Shown: positions 21,998 to 33,853 of the stretch, one piece after another
How positions within the stretch are numbered: the first letter of the stretch is position 1
Layout: each line of letters opens with the position of its first letter
DNA from: Phytophthora sp. 'mugwort'
Taxonomy: Eukaryota > Oomycota > Peronosporomycetes > Peronosporales > Peronosporaceae
Reading direction: 5' to 3'
DNA: 64,000 bases
Assembly (NCBI GenBank): GCA_033558025.1
Contig: JAUCEF010000006.1
Span: forward strand, 1,178,001-1,242,000
Translations under genes and position numbers: made by a program
Notes under the pieces: generated by a model
The model's database searches: none
The model's input: only the letters and a program-made list of their open reading frames with translations
Told to the model about the DNA's origin: nothing

Positions 21998-22550
21998 GAG
22001 GGTAGGCGACTTGGGCACTTGGACTTTAAAAAAGAAGAGTGAGAGCGAAGCAAAGCTGTCGGCAACGACTCAGCACGACAGCCACTAACTGGCCGCGTGT
22101 TTATAGACTCTATATGTGCATGCTTCTATTGGCAGATAATTTGTCCAATGGGATGGAGGACACGTGGCCGAATCTACCTTAGTACGGCCCCCAACCGGCG
22201 ATCGGCCCTCATTGTTGAATTTGACGGCTGGGGAGCACATGGCTCTAGCGCCAAATTTGTGTTAAAAAAAGGGCTGATTTCTCAGCCCACAGGCCATTCA
22301 GGCCGTTTCCATGCGCCTATGAACAAGCTTGTTAGATCCACGCAGCCCATCCGGTCTGATTCACCTAACCCTTGTAGTACAATAAAATCCCGTCTAAGTC
22401 TGTTTAGTATGTAACAACACAACGTGCCATTTTACGGATACAGGTCGGAGAGGTCCTCCGGTCGGTTATATGGTATGGCTGCCACTGGCGACGTGAAACT
22501 TCCGTCTACCGGTCAACATATATCTTACGGGCTCTGCAATACCACACTAC

Positions 22551-24150
22551 TGGTATGTCTTACAACAGGTCGCTCCTCTATCTATGATTTCGGCGAGCAC
22601 TTTAATTTGGTGTCGTCGCTCAAGCGACTAAAGCTACATAGCGCTCAAACGACGTTTTGTCGAGAGTTAACCGAAGAGCGATTGAAACCAATGCGGATTC
22701 GGCAAGCCTTGTCCTGGAAGTTTAGCGTTTCGCTCGATATTATTCCAAGTCTTGCTACTTTCCAAAACTACGTCAACAATGACGCGCGCACGCAACTCGA
22801 CAACCACGACCGGTTGCCGACATTAGGAAGTGGGTCGATGAGAGAGCGTTCAATTGGTGACACAGCCCTTCACGTTCTCGTGGAATGTTGGTACGAATGG
22901 AAAACCAGTGGTTTGCAACGGATCAGATGAAAATCCTCTCTCGTAGGGATATCGTCAAAAACTATGATGCTACGTCTCGCTATTCCGCCTGGTACTTTTG
23001 TTTTACATATTGATGCAACGTACAAGCTCAACCAACTCGATTATCCTGTTGTGGTCGTAGGAGTGTCGGATCGCTCGCGTGGGTTCCACTTGGTTGCCGT
23101 TTTCATAGTGTCTCAAGAGACCCAAGAATTGTACGAGTCGGCCCTTCGTGTGCTGAGTCGACTTTTTACGTGGATCACCGCAAAATGCTTGACAGTTTGT
23201 TACGCCTTGGGTGATGCAGATCAAGCAGAATATAATGCATTTTGTTGTGTATTGGTGCCAACCCACTATTCCAGTTTCTAATGTGTTTTTCTCACGTGAT
23301 GAAAATGTCTACAAGATGCTAAAAGGGCTCCCCTCGCATGTGCACGCGAGCGTGGTTGCAGGCATTTATGACATGCATTTTGCTGGCAGCCAAAATGAAT
23401 TTGTCGTAGTGCAGGAGTAAGTTTTTCAAAACTGGATGATACAACCTGGCTTGAAAACGTTTGCAAATTATATGAGGCGTCAGTGGGTATTTGGACGTTA
23501 CAGCAATTGGCTAGCGCTTTGCACTCCAAGTGGATTCGCAACAATTAACAATCCGGTTGAGACTTCTAACAGCGTCCTTAAAACAGTCTACACGGTGCGA
23601 CGGAGGTTGAGATGGGGATTCTTTTACGGGAACTTGAATCATGTTGCCAGCACGATTGCTCCAAATTGCACCGTTCCTCGATGCAATTATCCCATCAGCC
23701 TCTCTGACCCGACGAGTCAGAGAGATGGCTCGTGAGAACGTACAGCAAATATCGGGGCAGGGAGATGTCGTTTGTATGACAACCGATGGTCAAATGATCG
23801 TTAACGTACTATCGTGGCCCGCTCAACGCATACAGTAAAATCCCGCCAAGCGAACTGAGGTAGGCATCGCTGTTTCGGCCCAGATGGGTGCGAACTACGC
23901 GAGGATGGAAGTCTTACACCAACCTTTGACTGGGTGGCCTGTGAATTTGCAGTATCAGTGGTGTCCCTGTAAGTTTCACTTTGCATTTGGAACCTATATT
24001 CACGTCCTGTACGCTTTACGAGTGACTAGTCGGGTTGACGGCGGAGAAAGAGAAGTACTTGTGAGTCGAAAAAAGCAACAGCAACGTATCACAATAGCGG
24101 GATCGCAAAGCGGACGAGATCGTCACGTGTTCCCGGCGTTGACCTTCTAG
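22551..24150 (+). pseudogene. MULE transposase, catalytic and C-terminal part (split gene)
   Basis: Continues the frame of 18822-19047: SIYDFGEHF, FCRELTEERLKPMRIRQAL, then, after a frame change, FVLHIDATYKLNQLDYPVVV with a catalytic Asp (about 22990-23050), GVSDRSRGFHLVAVFI, and YALGDADQAEYNAF with a second Asp. TINNPVETSNSVLKTVYT lies near 23530. A SWIM-type zinc finger remnant, CPCKFHFAFGTYIHVLYAL, lies near 23964-24020 and has lost its third Cys. Together these define a Mutator-like (MULE domain) transposase. Several frame shifts and stops show decay beyond the insertion. Confidence 0.72.
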
Positions 24151-26411
24151 TAAGGCTGATTAAGAATGATTACAACGCTGTCTGTAAATGTATTATTATG
24201 TGGCCACGATCTCACATTAAGAAATCGGGACCGACTCCCGTAGAACATCCGGTCAGATTACTCAGCTGCAACTACGACCTAGTGAGGTTTCTGTTGATTC
24301 CAATTTGGCCCACCTCCGCCAAACCGAAGGTGTATCCGTAACGAAGGCAGGCACAACGCTGAAGTGGGCATACTGAGTCGCATCTCACTGCATGCGCTGG
24401 TTACTTTAACAATATCCATCACAAAGACAAGAAATGACGCAGATCTATTTATATGTAGGTTATGAGATGTATGACCAAGCTGGCGATTCATAACTATCTC
24501 CGCTTTATCATAGTTAGAGCCGCCCAATTCCTATCTACGCGAGCGAGTTGTTCTGAATCACACCGCTAGTTCGTATTAATTCGCGTGAGTTGTTCTGAAT
24601 CACATCACCAATTCACATCAACTCGCGCGAGTATTCTGAATCTTAGCGCTAATTCATAATAATAATTTTATTAACTTGCGCGAGTTGTTCTGAATCTGAT
24701 GAAATCTGATACATAAAATGAGTGGCTGCGCTCGCGCGCAGATCCCATTCAGAGATACAAAAGGTGGACAAGCTCTTATGATGAGACGCGTGTGTCTGCA
24801 GAGAACCGAGAAGCATCGAATCGCGTTGCTGAGGCAGTGGAAGTTGCATCCTGAATGGACCGCATATGAAGCAAAAAATGATGAAGCCACAGTCTGTGCC
24901 GAAGCCACCTTCGATATGATAGAAACTTGGTTGATGGACGAAGGGGAGCTTCAACGCTGGCATTGCAGCGAAGAACCGTGCTGAGTTGCATCAGCGTATT
25001 AGAATGCTGCCAATGCAAACAGGAAACGAAACGAAGGCAGCATAGCGAACTATTGCGTTAATTTCAATAGCATTTGACATGAGTTGTTGATTCCATTCTC
25101 TGCCAGATCGCCTAGCATCGCGCTTACCCGCTACTTCACCTCTCACTGCAACTACACCCCCGTATTATAGGAATATTGTACGGTCCACTGTCCAACAACC
25201 TTGCTGCAGCTCAGCTTGCTCGAGATTTAAGTTTGAGCAGCTCGTGGCTTGATTTGATGAAGTGGCAGCCTGCCGGTAGCCCTTTCGGGTCTGTCCAACA
25301 ATCAAAAGAAGCTGTGGCGAGTATCCATGACAAGGAGCACCGAGGCGGGCGTGTTGCGCTGCTGTAGAGGTCTTTGGCGGGTTCTGGAATCGCGTGGGTG
25401 CTTAGTAGAGCGGAAGACGCAGCGCCAACCTGGTCGCTTCCTGGACGGATGGTGGCGTCTGAGCTGCCAGAGATTTCTTGGAGTGTGTGGTCCACATCCT
25501 GGAAGGTCGCCTCGCCTAAAACGAGAGAAGTGGTTGCTGGCCTGTTCCACACACCAGCAAAGGTGTGCATATTTTACTCCTATGCTGGCACTGCTTTTTT
25601 TTATGGTGTTGGCGCTACGGTGTTTTCCAGATATCTACAGTGAATGCTCACGTTTTCTCTGTATGCACTCCGGCTTACAGAAAGACATATGGAGCCAGTA
25701 GAGTGTTCGACGTGGTAGTCCTTAGCCATCTCTTAGACCGAGAGACCACCACATCACAACGATACACTCACATGTGCAACTGTTTACAGCTCGCAGCGCC
25801 ATCTTAGCTAACTCACCAGGCGCTTGGCAGCACGCTCAGATTACTTCATGTTAATGCAACCAATACATTCTGCAAATTCGCTTTTTTTTTCATCTAAGGG
25901 TGAATGGGTTGCCCAAATATTCCATTGTTTCATTCACCAATAACCGCTTTTTCATCCCTGTCGCCAACCCACACTTCGTAGAAATACACTGGGACACTAC
26001 CAAGGTAAGCGTGATCCGCTTCCGTCCCGTTGCGATGTACAACTCTGTACCGATTCCGAGGCATTCCTGACTTGTTTTCCAACCTTGAGCAATAACTGTG
26101 GATCAGTCGGATATTTCATAATTCTTTCAGCCTGTATTCTGCAGAAATCGGATATTTCATTGTTGATAGCCCGACTAATACATGTATGCGATAGTTTTAT
26201 ATATATTGCATATAATTTTATTCTTAGAATATTTTGGAGATGTACGGTACAATAGGCAAACCGGAACAAATGTATCCTTCAATAACAAAATACCTCATAG
26301 ATCAAGTACTACGTACTGTATTAAGTTGCAGCAATTAGACAGCAAGTTCTCTCCTTTAGCCTAAAATCAACAAACTATTCTGATAGTACAAATTGAAGCA
26401 GCTACACAGCT
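24151..26411. other. Intergenic, no gene recognised
   Basis: Contains a minisatellite (24537-24700) and several open frames of 80-125 codons on both strands (for example 24718-24984 plus, 25211-25570 minus) without recognisable motifs. A T run is at about 25887-25894. The final 400 bp are AT-rich and probably include the 3' UTR and terminator of the PTEN-like gene. Confidence 0.45.
24537..24700. repeat. Minisatellite, about 42-bp unit, four copies
   Basis: GCGWGAGTTGTTCTGAATC-like units begin near 24541, 24583, 24625 and 24678 (spacing 42, 42 and 53 bp), with CRCYAATTCATA-like spacers. Confidence 0.75.
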
Positions 26412-29100
26412 CTAAAAGAAAACCGCCCGACGATTACCATTTGAGTCTTGCCTAACTGCGGGTGCCGTCACGTCTTCCTGGTCTTGGAGTCGGTGGCTTA
26501 CTAGAGAAATGTCTCCGCCGGCAATCAGCTGAGTGAACGCCAGCGGGTCGTGATCCATTGCATCAATGAGCCTTGGAAATTTTGTTAATACAAGCTCAGT
26601 CAGCAATTGCTCAGCCTCACCCATGCGCTTTTGCACCACGTATTGGTGTAGCTGACGACTCAGCGAACCCGGAGGTGAGGCCTTGAGGCGGTGAGCGGCT
26701 GAGAACGTCGGGTCCGGGTCGGGATCTGGGTCAGTTCCGGTACGAGCAGCACCGCGTGTCTCGCGCATGTATTTTTGGAGAAGTGCAGCCTCCTGCAGCT
26801 CGTCCGCCGAGTAAATGTAGATTCCAGCCTCGAATCCATTGACTTCTTGCAAAAGCAACGCTTGCTCTCGCGCTGAAAGCGTATTCGTCAAATCAGCCAC
26901 AGGCTCTGCTGGGACGCACTGAGGCATGCCCGAAGCTGATGTCGACGACAAACGGTCGCCCTCGAGATCTTCGTTGTCGTTGAAAGACAGAGAACGCATG
27001 TCCAGTCCGCGCTGCGCAGCCCCAGAAAAAACACTCGGCATGCTTTCACGTCTTCCTGTTTTGCTTGTCGTTGGTGCGGCAGCTTCGGATGGTTCGGGAA
27101 TGAGACTCGCCTCACTCGGTGTGAGTTGGAACGCAAGCTCTGTGGCGCTCAGCTGCGCTGATGGGCGTACGTCGTGCAATGTGTTGAACGCAGAAGCCGG
27201 TGTAGACGCAGTCATTGCTGGCAACGATGACCTGGTGTCACGCAGGTGACAACTTCGGCTGCCATCACTGCTAGGACGTTGCCGATTTGTACCACGATTG
27301 TGTGCCTGAAACCCCTGCTGGTACGACGCACGTATAGTGAATGTGTTGTTGCGCGGCATAGAAGGTCTCCGTTGCAACACGATACCGTAAGCGGACTGAG
27401 CACCGAGTACGTGAATCCAACTCACCAAGTCCTGCTCGGACTCGGCACCGAAAAAGTAAGTACGCTGGCCAGCACTGGGAGGGACAACCTTGAAAAAGTG
27501 CAAACACTTATTCCGTGCGTTTACCTCATGGGCTTCACATATTTCCACAGTAACGCGTCGCAAATTTACGACGCCTAGAGGCGTAGCGTCCGAAATTCCG
27601 TGATAATACATCATTTTCCCCTCCCGTGCTACAAACCATCGTTTCTTCCAGTTCTTAACAAAACCACCCTGCTTATACAGCCAACCCTGCATGGTAGGCG
27701 TTGATTCCTCCGGTCTCCAAGATGAGTGCGGTTGAATCTGCTTATCGTAATAGGGGTGGTGGGCCGGCACCGTCATTCGCCGCTGTTGTGGCGCAGACTG
27801 CGGTCGCACCGTCCGAGTTTGCTCAACCTCATCGTCAGCAATGCTGCTGCTACTCTCCGACTGCAACACTGAAGATGATGACGACGATTTCGGCGGGAAA
27901 GGGGTTCCATTCGGGTCCAGCATCTCCACATGACAGACGACCTGGAAATTATCTGGGTACCGTTGGTTGCCTGTGGCCTCGTCCACTTCGACCTTTGGCA
28001 AGCGATACAAGTTGCTCTGTTGGAGTAAATTAAACGCATTAATACATCAAGTAATTTAGCGCAGTAACAGCATAACGCCACGTACGTAATTATGGAAGAA
28101 GTCGGTGTTGAACGTAAAATGGAACATTTTGACCATGTGCTTGCCCAAAATGTTGGTCGTGTTAGCATGGAAACACCTCACCAACACGTCGCCCTGTACC
28201 TCCGCATTCACCTGCAATAACACAATACCATATATTGGTCACGTCTCTGCCTCCATCATCTCTCCCTCCCCCACTACTCACCTCAAACATGATTGATCCG
28301 TTCGGGTCGGCCATGTACGTCTCAAACTTAGGTCGTTGCCACGAGCTGTTGTACAACAAATGCGGCTGATGATGCTGCGAGGGCGCGGGAAGCACCTGAA
28401 GAAACGGCGTACAGCCTCCTCTCGGTGGGGCTTCAAAGTCGGGCACTCCGTTCATCACGATGCTTCTGAGCACCATCTTCTTGGCTGGTCGAAGCGGCGG
28501 GATCTGCGTGGGCATGCGCCCCAGCCTCCGCAGCACCTTGATGAAGTAATAAATATACAGCGCCTGACTGGGGAATCGCACACCTTGGCCTCGGGCATTC
28601 CAGAAGTCGCGGATGCTCGAGTTGGCCAGCTCCCGGAGCTCCCGCTCCTTGCGCAACTTAAATACGCTACCGTAATAACCCGTGAGCAGTAGGTAACATG
28701 AGCATACCACGCCTGTTCGTCCTTTACCGGCCAGGCAGTGCACAACGACGACGTGCTTGGGACTCTTGGCCACCCACTCGATCATGTCGTTCATAATGTC
28801 CAGCAGCAGCTGCAGAGGCGGCGGGTGATGATCCGGGAAGCCGCACTCGCTCACACGGCCCTCAAACTTGCTGTAGTCGTACGAGCGCTCGCTGAGGTTG
28901 TAGACGCGATAGGCGTCCGGGTGCCGCGAGTTGAGGAAGGCGGCTACCTCGTTGATGTCGTTGCGGTAGGTCTTCTCGACGCCCGAAGCAGGGTAGCCCA
29001 TGGCAAGTAGCTTGGGCGTGATGTACGTCAGGTCCAGGTCGAACCCGTCCTGCATGAACCGCACGCGCGAGCCCGACACAGCAGCCCGTAATGCCTTCAT
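26412..29100 (-). CDS. PTEN-like phosphatase with C2 region and PH domain
   Basis: Three exons: 29100-28282, 28211-28086 and 28016-26412. Introns 28212-28281 and 28017-28085 are GT-AG and keep the frame; the product is 849 residues. The start at 29100 is chosen because MKALRAAVSG then FMQDGFDLDLTYITPKLLAMG aligns with the PTEN N-terminus. The P-loop is HCLAGKGRTG with Cys at residue 122 (PTEN HCKAGKGRTG, C124). A C2-like region follows (to about 330), then a PH domain at about 418-520 (MQGWLYKQGGFVKNWKKRWF ... WIHVLG) and a low-complexity C-terminus. PTEN enzymes remove the 3-phosphate of PIP3. The PH domain should add phosphoinositide binding. It is divergent from the kinase gene at 29554. 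Confidence 0.87.
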
Positions 29101-29553
29101 GATGGCTACAGTAGCTGCTGCTGGGTAGGTGGCGAGTCGCAAAACGGGCAATGAACCCAGGACAGCAGAGAAGAGACCAATTTTTGTGTATAGTTGTGTT
29201 ACACGGGTGAAAAAAGAACGCAAACTGGATTGGCCGAAAATGTGCATGAATTTGAAGTCCAGGGCGAGCGTCCATCGTCTGTCAGGGACCGACCGAGACA
29301 GGTTTTAATAAGAAAAATCCACTGGAAATATGTGTGGCAGCAATGGATCTCATCAGTTGATGTGTAAATGCAGTAGACGCTGCACACATGTAGGTATGTA
29401 GCTGTATTTACTTCGACTAGAACAAGACGGGGCACCGGCATAATATATACAATAATTAAGGCTAATGTTTCAGCGTTTATAGGCCGTTAAATTTCGCCGA
29501 AACTTAATTCACCCACGAAACTCAAATCACCCACCAACATTCCCTTCGATCGT
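29101..29553. promoter_or_regulatory. Shared divergent promoter region
   Basis: A 453-bp interval between two divergent ATGs (PTEN-like at 29100 minus, tandem kinase at 29554 plus). Initiator-like sequences are seen toward both genes (29234-29254 minus; ACATTCCC near 29537 plus). Co-regulation is possible but not shown. Confidence 0.4.
29234..29254 (-). promoter_or_regulatory. Probable core promoter of the PTEN-like gene
   Basis: On the minus strand AATTCATGCACATTTTCGG combines an initiator-like TTCATGC with a CACATTTTC flanking element, about 135-150 bp upstream of the ATG. Confidence 0.45.
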
Positions 29554-32500
29554 ATGCAGGTGATGGCGACGTCTACCTCGGGGGCTGTTGATGCGTCTCT
29601 GCGCGCCCCCGCCGGCCTCCTGAGCCTAGTAACTCATCAACTTCATTCCAAGTCTCGCACTACCTCTTTAAATACCACAATTCCGGTCTCCTGCACCTCC
29701 CTACGAGCCTCAGACCGAACGAGACATGGCGCTACTACGATAGAGTCGATGTATTCGCCGTTTACGGCTCCGTTCCGGCGCTTCCCAGCCTCCAGATACT
29801 TATGCATACGCTCGCACGAGTCGTCGATGCATTCGAGGCCGCTGCAGCGCCGACATGCCGTGGTTGCAGAGGACCTGATGGCTCCCCGACACAGGCGACA
29901 GGTGCTACTCTCGAGCTTCTCAAAGCCGTCGGTGACGGAGTGGTGAGAAGGCTCTGCAATATATCAAAAAGTGACGCAATTGCTGCCACCCTAATGTTAT
30001 TGTGTGGGACTGATGTTGTAGGCAATTGGAGCATGTGGGGCGCGTGATGATGACGCTGGAGAGGCAACCGAATGTGTTCCAGAACTTGCTGCAGATCTGG
30101 GATGCTGGCAACACTTGGGTGCTGGTGCAGGAGCTACGATCCGAGTGGACGACCATGAGGGAGGTGTTTTCCAATCCGATAACGTTTACAGAGGAGAAGT
30201 TAAGGCAAGCGGTGTTCCAAGTGGCTGCGATCGTGCACTTCCTGCACAGATACGGACTGAGCTTGGCCGGCGAGCTAGTGCACTACGACTTGGTGGTTAG
30301 TATTGCTAGCAAACTGGCAAAGATTATTGAAGCTTTTATTGACGGTTATCTCTTTGATTCGATATATAGATGGCAGACGATCAGGTGACGCTCTTGCTGC
30401 ACCTGGATTTGATCCTGAGCGGGTGCATCCTCATGCCTGCAACGAAAAGGAATCTAGCTGCAGATGTGTACGTATGCTGTATGGGGCTAGTCTCTCTATA
30501 TATATTGTTGCAACTTTTAATCATGACTAATAGGATTTATATGCAAACACGATGCAAGCGCTGCAATTGGCATGTTCATGTTTCAGATCGCCATGATGCC
30601 ACGCTCACGAGAACGAGCAATCGATATTCGCTACGCGGAAGGAACTATTGAAGACCAGTTAGACCACCTGTCACCTGCGTGCCACGACCTGCTGCTTGAC
30701 TGTCTGAGTAAGTGTTATCTGGGTGAGTTTTCGATGGTCAAGACTTACTTAAGTTTGTTTGTAGCCATGAAACTTAGTGTGCGAGATCTGTTGGCACGCA
30801 AATGGTTGCGCCAAGTGGATTTTCTTCACACCACGCACAAGATGGACTTAACTTTGACAACACCGGAGGCACGGCATGCGTGGTACAAATCATTGTTGTG
30901 GAAATTAGCTGCGCTTTGTATGATGGATTGGTTCAGACAAATTCACGAAGTTCCGGACGTGAAGCGCACAGAGGAAGAAGAGGAAGCAGAGAGCTCGCGC
31001 CAACGCAACCGGGTACGTTTTCACCTAATTCTTCAGCATACTTGGTTATGCTCTAACGCGTGCCTGATATCCGCAGAGGCCAACGCGCCGCATATACACA
31101 CGATCGAGACTGTACGTTCCGAACGGCGTGCTGCGAAGAGGACCACTTCCCGTCCCCGTGCCAGTCGGGCATTCGCTCGTTCCGCAAGCTGGCAGCGATA
31201 ATAGAGAACAGCGGCGACATTTGTACACCGTTCCGCCCGAGAACAGTCTGTACCAAGATGGAGACGTGAAAAGCTGGAGAACCTACGACGAGTTCGATTA
31301 CGAATTTCCAAGCTTTTATGTCCCCAGATCGGTGTCATACGACAACTTTGAAGCTGAAGATGACGTTGATCGGTTATCGGAAGAAGACAGTGAAGGGGAG
31401 TTCATATCGCTTCCGACTGAGGGAAACCAGCCATCACTGTCGAGTTTCCATAATAGTGATAACGTCCGAGCTCTTCAGAAGGAGGTCGTTCGCTCGTTGC
31501 AACAGGAACTAGTGGACGAACGGAGCGAGAACACAAGTCACTCGCAGTCAAGCTACTCAGATGCATTCAAACGACGACGAAGCTTATCTGCAACTGCGGA
31601 ACACGAGCAGGGAGTGTTTGGATACGACAGGGATACCTCACAAGATGCAGTGCACTTTAGTGCATTTGGACCAGCACAAGTTGCATTGTGTGATAGCTTC
31701 CGCATCGATATTTGGGCGTATTTGAAGCAGCAGCGTGAGTCGATGCTGGAGGTGGCGCTTGAGCACAATGATGTTGAAAGCGGGCAGCGCGTTCAGCCGC
31801 TTCATATTGAACGAGGTACGCTAGTGACTGTGTCAATTGAGCCCAGCGTGCGCTTTGGCATAACAGGCGAGGGCTGTAAGTCGTTTCGATGGCATGGAGA
31901 CATCACCGGGGTATCGTTTGACCTTTTCCGCATCACGACACGTTTAGCATACGAAGACGACAGTGAGACTGACGACGTTTGCATCGCCAAGATCGTGGCT
32001 GGAACCAAGGTCTCGTTGCTATACATCCGACTACATGCAATTGCTGCCCACTCGTACGACAATGCTACTGCGGGTGTGACAAGTTCGTCCAATCTCTCTT
32101 TCTTGGATGCTCACTTGGAGCATATAGCTTCGAACGTACTAGACATTCCGGAGGAAGATCTCGAGCTCGTCCGACCAATTGGTCATGGGGCATTTGGCGA
32201 CGCGGTTCTTGCACGCTGGAAGAGCAAATCGCAAGACGTGGTCGTTAAAATGATGAACCATGACGTGTATCGTAGTGCTGACACACTCGCTGAGTTCCAG
32301 CACGAAGCAACCGTGATGAATTTGCTAGGAAAACACCCACACGTCGTCGAGCTGTTAGGTGTGAGCAGCACGCTCGGGTCCGGCCAGAGCGACGCCAACT
32401 CGCAACAGATTTCACTGGTTACCGAATATCTGCCTAACGGCAGCGTGGAGGATGTTTTGGCCATCACCAGCCCCTGCTCCGCACCTTTAGCGGCAAGTCC

Positions 32501-33047
32501 AGTCGGTTTGTTTTCCCGTACAGTCATGGCGCGAGATGCTGCCCACGGCCTGGCGAATATCCATCAGGGCAACTTTTTGCACCGCGATATTGCAGCACGA
32601 AACTGCTTGGTCGACGCCGATTTCAGTGTCAAAGTATGCGATTTCGGGCTGTCTCGGCGACTAGGCGGATCTACCGTCGGCACTCGTGGGTCCCTGCAAA
32701 GCTTCTTGTTTGACGACGATCGGTACGGCTTTGGCCCGCTCAAGTGGATGGCGCCTGAATCCATCACACCGCCGTATCTGTTCTCGATATACTCGGACTC
32801 ATACATGTTTGGAGTGCTGCTGTACGAGATTTTCAGTGGCCAGCCTCCGTTCCCGAACTTATCGTCGCGAGAGGCAGCGGCGTTGATCCTAGAAGGTCAC
32901 CACGTCCCCATCCCGTCGTCAGTCCCGACGCCACATCGCCAACTGATGGAGCAGTGCTTTGACGTGCATCCTTTGCGTCGACCATCGATGGATGAGATTT
33001 ACATGACTCTGGATCAGTGGGTTCAACAGGACACGACTTCATTGTGA
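29554..33047 (+). CDS. Tandem pseudokinase-kinase protein (TKL type)
   Basis: Six exons: 29554-29942, 30022-30295, 30370-30471, 30587-30707, 30765-31012, 31077-33047. All five introns are GT-AG and the joined frame is open for 1,034 residues. Residues about 100-345 look like a kinase fold (ERQPNVFQNLLQIWDAGNTW, a degenerate HYDLV loop, SPACHDLLLDCLTMKLSVRD) lacking a proper DFG and the loop Asn, so it is probably a pseudokinase. A Ser/Asp-rich linker and an unassigned domain (about 560-700) follow. The C-terminal kinase (about 735-1030) is complete: IGHGAFGDAV, VVVKMM, HRDIAARNCLV, DFGLSRRL, WMAPES. HRDIAARN is tyrosine-kinase-like, but TKL proteins often carry it. Confidence 0.8.
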
Positions 33048-33196
33048 AGTGGTGCACATTAGATCGGGAGTCGTGCGTGGCGAAAGGTCGGTCGTCGAGC
33101 GAGCGGGCGCGACCGGTTGTTTGAGCGGATCTTTTGCTGGGATCCCTCAGTAGCGTTTTCCCTCCTCAAGTCGAAGACACAGCGCAGCACAGAAGG

Positions 33197-33853
33197 ATGA
33201 AGACGTCGTGGACTGCGTTCCTCACGACCCTCGTAGTGGTCGCCGCTGCGCTTATGGATCCGGTTGCTGCAACCTGCAAGTCGGCGTGTCAGTCGCAGCT
33301 CGTCCACTTCCGGGAGGAGGCTTGCCAGAAATGGCGCGAGAGGCTGCCACGTCCGGATCTGTTCAACCACTGCGGTCAGGGATTTAACAAGGGCAAGACT
33401 GCTGGATGTGAAGGTTTTTGCAAGGAGGTTCCTGCGCTGGGAGTGATGAAGTCGCTGCGTCTCGACGCTTGCAGCTCACTGAAGGGTGTCCCGCCGAGCG
33501 ACCGCCAACACGCGTGCCAGGCTGGCTTCTCCGCCGCCCTGGACCTCGCAAAAGACGCAGCCGTCCCGGACACCGACCACGAATCAACGAAAGCTCAGGG
33601 TAGCCAAGCTGCAGCTCCCGACGCTGGAACGGCGGGTCGTAAGCTTGAAGAGAAGCGAAAGGTCAACATCAAGAAAGTCATTCCCGAGAATGATCCAGTA
33701 CGCAGGGTACGCTACTTATGTATTTGTTTCTTGTGGTCCGTCACCTGGCTGGACATGTATTAATTATTGTGATGGTTGTGACTGCAGAACCTGCTGGATG
33801 ACGCTCGCAGAGAGGCGGAGGCTGCCTTCCAAGATGGAAAACTGGAGCTTTAA
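33197..33853 (+). CDS. Secreted cysteine-rich protein
   Basis: Two exons, 33197-33706 and 33788-33853, with an 81-bp GT-AG intron preserving frame (phase 0); 191 residues. MKTSWTAFLTTLVVVAAALM is a clear signal peptide with likely cleavage after DPVAA. The mature part has about eight Cys in pairs (TCKSAC, EAC, NHCGQ, GCEGFC, DAC, HAC), likely disulfide-bonded. A Lys/Arg/Glu-rich tail (EEKRKVNIKKV, ENDPVRR, then a short second exon) is charged. The layout fits an extracellular oomycete protein, possibly acting in the apoplast. No RXLR or LxLFLAK motif is visible and I do not recognise the family. The ATG is 150 bp after the kinase stop. Confidence 0.75.

Larger units (their letters stand above)
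19048..22546. mobile_element. 3.5-kb TG...CA insertion splitting the MULE
   Basis: The segment starts TGTGGT and ends ACCACA (perfect 6-bp inverted ends) and is flanked by CTAC on both sides (19044-19047 and 22547-22550). Removing it with one CTAC copy joins the MULE reading frame exactly, without a shift or stop at the joint. Such ends and a 4-bp duplication suggest an LTR-type retroelement, but I saw no reverse transcriptase and no clear LTR pair. The inside holds a Crypton recombinase pseudogene, a tRNA-like remnant and unassigned sequence, so it is probably a composite of nested insertions. Confidence 0.6.

Noticed and set aside
22520..22546. Possible minus-strand tRNA primer-binding site (TGTGGTATTGCAGAGCCC)
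   Set aside because: It has a 2-base insertion relative to the usual pattern and no CA-ended LTR precedes it.
25211..25701. Overlapping 119-124 codon frames on both strands
   Set aside because: No motifs, no splice or promoter support; probably chance.
29620..29941. An alternative plus-strand frame in exon 1 of the tandem kinase (contains HTLARVVDAFEAAAAPTC)
   Set aside because: It has no ATG before 29802 and does not join exon 2 in frame. The frame from the ATG at 29554 splices correctly.
33197..33853. RXLR or Crinkler effector identity for the secreted protein
   Set aside because: No RXLR/EER or LxLFLAK motif after the signal peptide.
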